64,000 bases of DNA from Parasponia andersonii. Taxonomy: Eukaryota > Streptophyta > Magnoliopsida > Rosales > Cannabaceae. How positions within the stretch are numbered: the first letter of the stretch is position 1; each line of letters opens with the position of its first letter. The position numbers and the translations under genes were made by a program. The notes beneath the pieces were generated by a model, which made no database searches, was not told the DNA's origin, and saw only the letters and a program-made list of their open reading frames with translations. The stretch covers positions 571,217 to 635,216 of the forward strand of contig JXTB01000027.1 of the NCBI GenBank assembly GCA_002914805.1. Reading direction: 5' to 3'. Below, piece by piece: positions 59,501 through 64,000 of this stretch.

Positions 59501-61509
59501 TTTTATGTTAGAGCGATACTTTCTAACAAACTCCATAGCTTGCTGGATGTTGAACTGTTACACGTTTCACTGCACATAAACAATCATATAACATCACAGG
59601 TCCTGGAAACACTCAGATGCACGTTTATGGATAGTACACGAAGTCTTTATGCTTACTTTATCTATTTCAAAATCTCTGGTACTTAAATGACTGCTAATAT
59701 TTTCTACATAATTAGGATTTTCTAAAAAATAAGGCATATCCCTTGTTGGAAGGATGTGCCTCATTTCTATTGGATTGGTTGATTGAAGGCCGCGGAGGAT
59801 ATCTGGAAACCAATCCATCAACTTCTCCAGAGCACATGTTTACTTCTCCAGAGGGAAAGCCTGCTAGCGTGAGCTACTCAGCAACCATGGACATTGCTAT
59901 TATAAAAGAAGTTTTCTCCGAAATTGTTACTGCTGCTGAGGTTGAGCTCGTGTTTTAACAGTTGATGCATTCCTTGCCTGTAAAAACTGTGTACTCTCGA
60001 TAACAGTAATTTCTATATAAACAGATCCTGGGGAGAAGTCAGGATGCTCTTATTACAAAAGTCCACGAGGCTCTATCTAAGCTTCCACCAACAAAAGTTG
60101 CTAGAGATGGTTCCATCATGGAATGGGTAAGTTGGTATCCTCAATTCCATCTCTGACAAAATTGTGGAGATTTTATGTTCTAGCAGGGTCTAATGAAGTT
60201 CATCTATGCTGAGAAGCTGTTCATCAAATGTGGGCTAAGATATTCTTTCTAATTTATGGGCAGGCAGAAGATTTTGAGGATCCAGATCCACATCATCGAC
60301 ATGTATCACATCTTTTTGGCCTGTTTCCAGGGCACACGATAACTGTTGAGAAGACTCCAGACCTCTGTAAAGCTGCAGATAATACACTATTTAAAAGAGG
60401 TTTGTGTATAATGATTAATTAGATAAAGGGGAGGGGGAATAGGGAAAAGTAAAAAGGGGATATCTTTTTGGCCTCTCAGGTTTCATCAACTTGTATGAAA
60501 TTCAACATGTTTTTCTGGAGATGTTGATCTTGCATTGAAAATGCCAATTTAACTTTTCAAACAGGAGAGGAAGGACCTGGATGGTCAACAACATGGAAAG
60601 CTGCATTGTGGGCTCGTCTTCACAACAGCGAGCACGCCTATCGTATGATCAAACATTTAATTAACTTGGTGGATCCAGATCACGAGACTGATTATGAGGG
60701 AGGACTTTATAGTAATTTGTTTACCGCACACCCTCCTTTCCAGATTGATGCCAACTTTGGGTAAGTCACTCTGCTCCTGATTGGATTTCCCATACGATAA
60801 TTCATACAAATGCAACACAAATTTATAACGGTACACCAAATGAGTACTTTAGGCTATGTTCAGTTGGATGGAAAGAAGATAACCTAAGGAATTAAAGTGG
60901 ATGATTCTTTTCTTATTTTGTTTTGTATCAGAGGAAAGTGAGAATCCATCTAATTGTGTATGGATTAAAAATTGGCTCAAACTGAGGATTTGAAATCCAT
61001 AGTTTCGTCCATTCCCTCTTAAAACTTTGCCTACCCCCAATCCATCCACTAGTCCTCCCACCGTTCTCCTTCGTTTCCCTCCTATCAAACGCACTCTTGG
61101 AATATCTTACTCAAAGCACCAATCTGAAAGCGCTGTCATGAAGAGGCACTACCTTGGAAACTAGAAGATTGACGGTACTGATTATTCTTGTTTTTTTGTT
61201 GACAGATTTTCAGCAGCAATTGCAGAAATGCTCGTCCAAAGTACTACAACGGACCTGTATTTCCTTCCTGCTCTCCCACGTGATAAATGGGCAAATGGTT
61301 GCATAAAAGGACTCAAGGCACGTGGTGGGGTGACGGTCAACATCTGCTGGAAGGAAGGAGATCTTCATGAAGTTGGTCTTTGGTCAAAGAACCAGAATTC
61401 TATCCAAAGATTACACTATAGAGGGACTACAGTCATGGCTAATATATCAACTTGCAGAGTTTATACTTTCAATAGACATCTAAGATGTGTCAAAACTTAT
61501 TCTCTCTGA
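56515..61509 (+). CDS. GH95 alpha-L-fucosidase, copy 1 (AXY8/FUC95A-like)
   Basis: Predicted to remove terminal alpha-1,2-fucose from xyloglucan or arabinogalactan side chains in the cell wall, as known for Arabidopsis AXY8/FUC95A. Ten exons join in frame: 56515-56725, 57304-57449, 57634-58538, 58803-58935, 59238-59396, 59716-59940, 60025-60126, 60264-60399, 60565-60760 and 61206-61509; all borders GT..AG, phases match, total 838 residues (family size about 840). Motifs: [15 protein letters not shown] and LQLNEDTLWTG near the N-terminus; [12 protein letters not shown] (substrate Asn region); TSPEHMF (candidate acid Glu); [39 protein letters not shown] (candidate catalytic Asp); [12 protein letters not shown]. 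Assignment of catalytic residues is from family memory. No clear signal peptide is visible. Intact, no internal stops. The adjacent paralogue lies 535 bases downstream. Confidence 0.93.
56917..56978 (+). repeat. ~31-34 bp tandem duplication in GH95 intron 1
   Basis: CTGATTGTATAGCGAAATGT with GTGCGTATACT occurs twice in tandem. Intron 1 also carries (AC)n and (CT)n runs at 56801-56845. Confidence 0.85.
60840..61110. mobile_element. possible MITE insertion in GH95 intron 9
   Basis: Intron 9 (60761-61205) is longer than most of its neighbours and holds a block from GGCTATGTTCAGTTGGATGG to CCTCCTATCAAACGCACTC. The ends look like the CTATGTTCGTTTGG-type ends of plant MITEs, with only a weak inverted match. 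No ORF. Confidence 0.3.
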
Positions 61510-61892
61510 GTAGCGGCTTTTCCTTGACGCTTTAAGATCAGAATCATCTTTGAGGAGCATTGATTTTGTGTTTTCTTAACAATTTTGGTGAACACGTTCA
61601 TTGTAATTCTTTGTTACTCTTTTTCAAGAGTGTCATTTTCGTTCAGCCATAGAGGGAGACTCATTCAAGGCATTTGTTTCATGTATCATTAACAATCAAT
61701 GATTTTTGTTTACTTTCTTTTGAGTTAAAACTTAAACCAAACGGGGCCTGATTGGCCTGATGCCATAATCATCAAACTACTTTTTCTTTTTCAAATCTCG
61801 GTTACAAGGATGCAAGTTTCTAAGTAATAAAAGACATGTCGTTTTTCTGTCAAACGACATAGAATGCTTCTCAAGTATAAACGGTAACTCGA
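61510..61892. other. intergenic between the GH95 paralogues
   Basis: 3' region of copy 1 followed by the copy 2 promoter. Nothing else recognised. Confidence 0.4.
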
Positions 61893-61899
61893 TATAAAA
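61893..61899 (+). promoter_or_regulatory. candidate TATA box of GH95 copy 2
   Basis: TATAAAA about 150 bases before the ATG at 62045. A (TTC)n tract lies between them at 61990-62040. Confidence 0.45.
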
Positions 61900-62044
61900 T
61901 AAACTAAAATGTCGGGTAACATCTAAAATGGTCCCATTGGTTGGCTCCGAAAGGTAGACTGTTCTTTCCGTTTTTCCTCGGTGGTCTGCATTCTTCTTCT
62001 TCTTCTTCTTCCACATCACATCATCTTCTTCTTCTTGTTCAATT

Positions 62045-63736
62045 ATGGAAGATGAAGAAAGGGTTTTGGTTCAAGAACCCGAAGAGAAGGACATTCTGAG
62101 CCCAACCATGATCCAGTCTCGTAGTAGGAGGCCTCTCAAAGTGACGTTTAAGGAGCCCGCGAAGCACTGGACCGATGCTCTTCCCATCGGCAATGGCCAC
62201 CTTGGCGCCATGGTTTGGGGTGGTGTCGCTTCCGAAGTTATCCAGCTCAATGGTCAAAATTCTTTGCGAATTGTTAATTCTAATAACAACTGTTATGGTA
62301 GGTAGAAGAGGGGTGGTTTGGTTAATTAGAATAACAACTATGTTTTTTAATGCAGAGGACACACTATGGACTGGGACCCCAGGCAACTACACTGACTATA
62401 GCGCTCCTGAGGCGCTGAAACAAGTCAGAAAACTTGTTGACCAAGGTGATTATGCTGAAGCCACTGCAGCTGCTGCCAAATTGACTGGAAATCCATACGA
62501 GGTTTGTTACTAAATTTGATGGTGAGGAAAAAAAATAAAAATAAAAACTAACCTTTTGTTATTTTTTCTTTAATTTCTTGGACTTGACTAGTTCTGGAAG
62601 TGATTGCTTATTAGAAAATGAAATAAAAGCATTATGGTACTTTAGTCATGAATCCCATGTTAGGATTAGGCATGTCAGTTAAGTTTTTACCGAAATGCTG
62701 TATCTTACCTTATAATACTGGACTTACATGTGTAGAGTACTTGTCCATCTTCTGGACCAAATTTTCTTGGCTCTTTGTTGGTAAGTCTATTTTGGGAATT
62801 ATATCCTAACGATATTCATGTGATGGTGTAGGCTTACCAGCTTCTGGGTGACATCAATCTAGTATTTGATGATTCTCATGTTACGTATGTGGAAGAATCT
62901 TATCATAGAGAGCTGGACCTGAATAATGCAACTGTGAGAGTAAAATATACCGTAGATGATGTAGAGTTTACTAGGGAACATTTTGCTTCGTATCCCCAAC
63001 AAGCGATTGTGACAAAGATTTCCGGAAATAAGCCTGGATCTGTATCGTTTGTTGTCTCCGTGGACAGTAAGTTGCAGCATTATTCATACGTACATGGAAA
63101 GAACCAGATAATAATTGAAGGAAGTTGCCCTGGTAAAAGGATCCCACCTGGAGTTAATGCAAATGACAACCCGAAGGGAATTCAATTTTCTGCAGTTCTT
63201 GATTTGCAGATTAGCAATAGTAGAGGCGTGATGCACATTTTGGAGGACAAACATTTGAGGGTTGAAGGTTCAGATTGGGCTGTTTTGGTTCTGGTGGCTT
63301 CGTCTTCTTTCGATGGGCCACTAACTAAGCCTTCAGATTCTAAGAGGGACCCGACTTCTGAGTCCCTCAGTTTATTGGGTCCAATAAGGAAGTTGTCACA
63401 CTCCGATATTTTTGCACAACATCTGGAGGACTATCAGAATCTTTTTCATCGTGTCTCATTGCAGCTTTCTAAAAACTCCAACAGCACTTTAGGAAACGTT
63501 GTTTGGCAGGCAAAGAAGTATGTCCCTTCTGTGACTGATTTATATTTTGAGGGAGGTGAACATGATTCAGTTTCAACTGCAGAGAGGGTGAAATCTTTTC
63601 AAAATAATGAAGATCCTTCTCTTATTGAGCTTCTATTCCAGTATGGCCGATATTTGCTTATTTCTTGTTCACGGCCTGGAAGTCAGGTTGCAAACCTGCA
63701 GGGGATATGGAACAAGGATCTTGAGCCAGCATGGGA
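62045..63736 (+). CDS. GH95 alpha-L-fucosidase, copy 2 (partial)
   Basis: Tandem paralogue of the gene ending at 61509, same predicted activity. Three exons join in frame: 62045-62252, 62356-62501 and 62832-63736. Exon 2 (146 bp) and exon 3 (905 bp) have exactly the same lengths as in copy 1. Motifs [42 protein letters not shown] and [18 protein letters not shown] are shared. The reading is open to the exon 3 donor (GTATGC). The remaining exons, including the catalytic segments, lie beyond the window, so whether the gene is intact is not known. Exon 1 differs most from copy 1. Confidence 0.92.
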
Positions 63737-64000
63737 GTATGCTCAAATTTTCTCTCTCTCTCTCTCTCTTTTTTTTAATAAATAATTTTTTAAATTTCTA
63801 TTACTATTACTATTAATATATATATATATATATATTTTAAAACACAATCTTGTTTGCTTTAGCACCTCTACCAGTGAGTTTTTGATCTTGATTATTGGTG
63901 CTAAGTGTCAAGCAAAACCGTGTGATAACCGTGTTTAATACACGGTGAAAAAGAAAAGCAAAAGGCCAACTAATATATGATAATAAAACGTGTACAAACC
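63737..64000 (+). other. start of GH95 copy 2 intron 3
   Basis: Begins with the donor GTATGC, then a (CT)n tract at about 63752-63772 and (TA)n at 63818-63836. No acceptor is reached. Confidence 0.7.

Overview
The window is nuclear DNA of a flowering plant, most likely a eudicot. Evidence: spliced genes with GT..AG introns that match well-known plant families, AT-rich intergenic DNA, many LTR retrotransposons and MITE-like repeats, and assembly Ns (676 Ns at 34903-35578 and one N at 37032). I cannot name the species.

Host genes. On the minus strand: the first four coding exons of REV1 (196-1481, continuing off the left edge); a five-exon bHLH113-like transcription factor (11089-12493); and a two-exon LYR-motif protein (16535-16897). 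From memory, the last two families are also neighbours in Arabidopsis (At3g19500 and At3g19508), so this looks like conserved gene order. On the plus strand: an intronless 536-codon gene of unknown function (24040-25650); weak exon-like pieces of an unidentified gene (27151-30461); a complete ten-exon GH95 alpha-L-fucosidase gene (56515-61509); and the first three exons of a tandem GH95 paralogue (62045-63736, running off the right edge). Exons 2 and 3 have identical lengths in the two paralogues.

Mobile DNA. A Ty1/copia relic (5780-7790); a large solo LTR related to the chromovirus below (19174-21692); a solo LTR of a Tat-type family (22724-23411); a copia-like solo LTR directly before a splice acceptor (27629-28709); a CACTA-like terminus (30650-30894); two Tat-lineage Ty3/gypsy elements of one family joined in opposite orientation (32345-36576 plus, 36577-41893 minus); and a decayed chromovirus-type Ty3/gypsy element with long LTRs (42284-50729). 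Two MITE copies inserted at TA, a MITE with GGCCTTGTTTGG ends, three foldback elements, several tandem duplications, a ~410 bp tandem array and a tRNA-like Pol III box pair fill much of the rest.

The most unusual structures are the head-on Tat composite, whose plus-strand member carries an antisense extra ORF with candidate introns; the tRNA-like A/B-box unit at the edge of the ~410 bp array; and the pyrimidine microsatellite placed identically after exon 3 in both fucosidase paralogues. I see no convincing wholly new system: most of the window fits known plant gene and transposon families.
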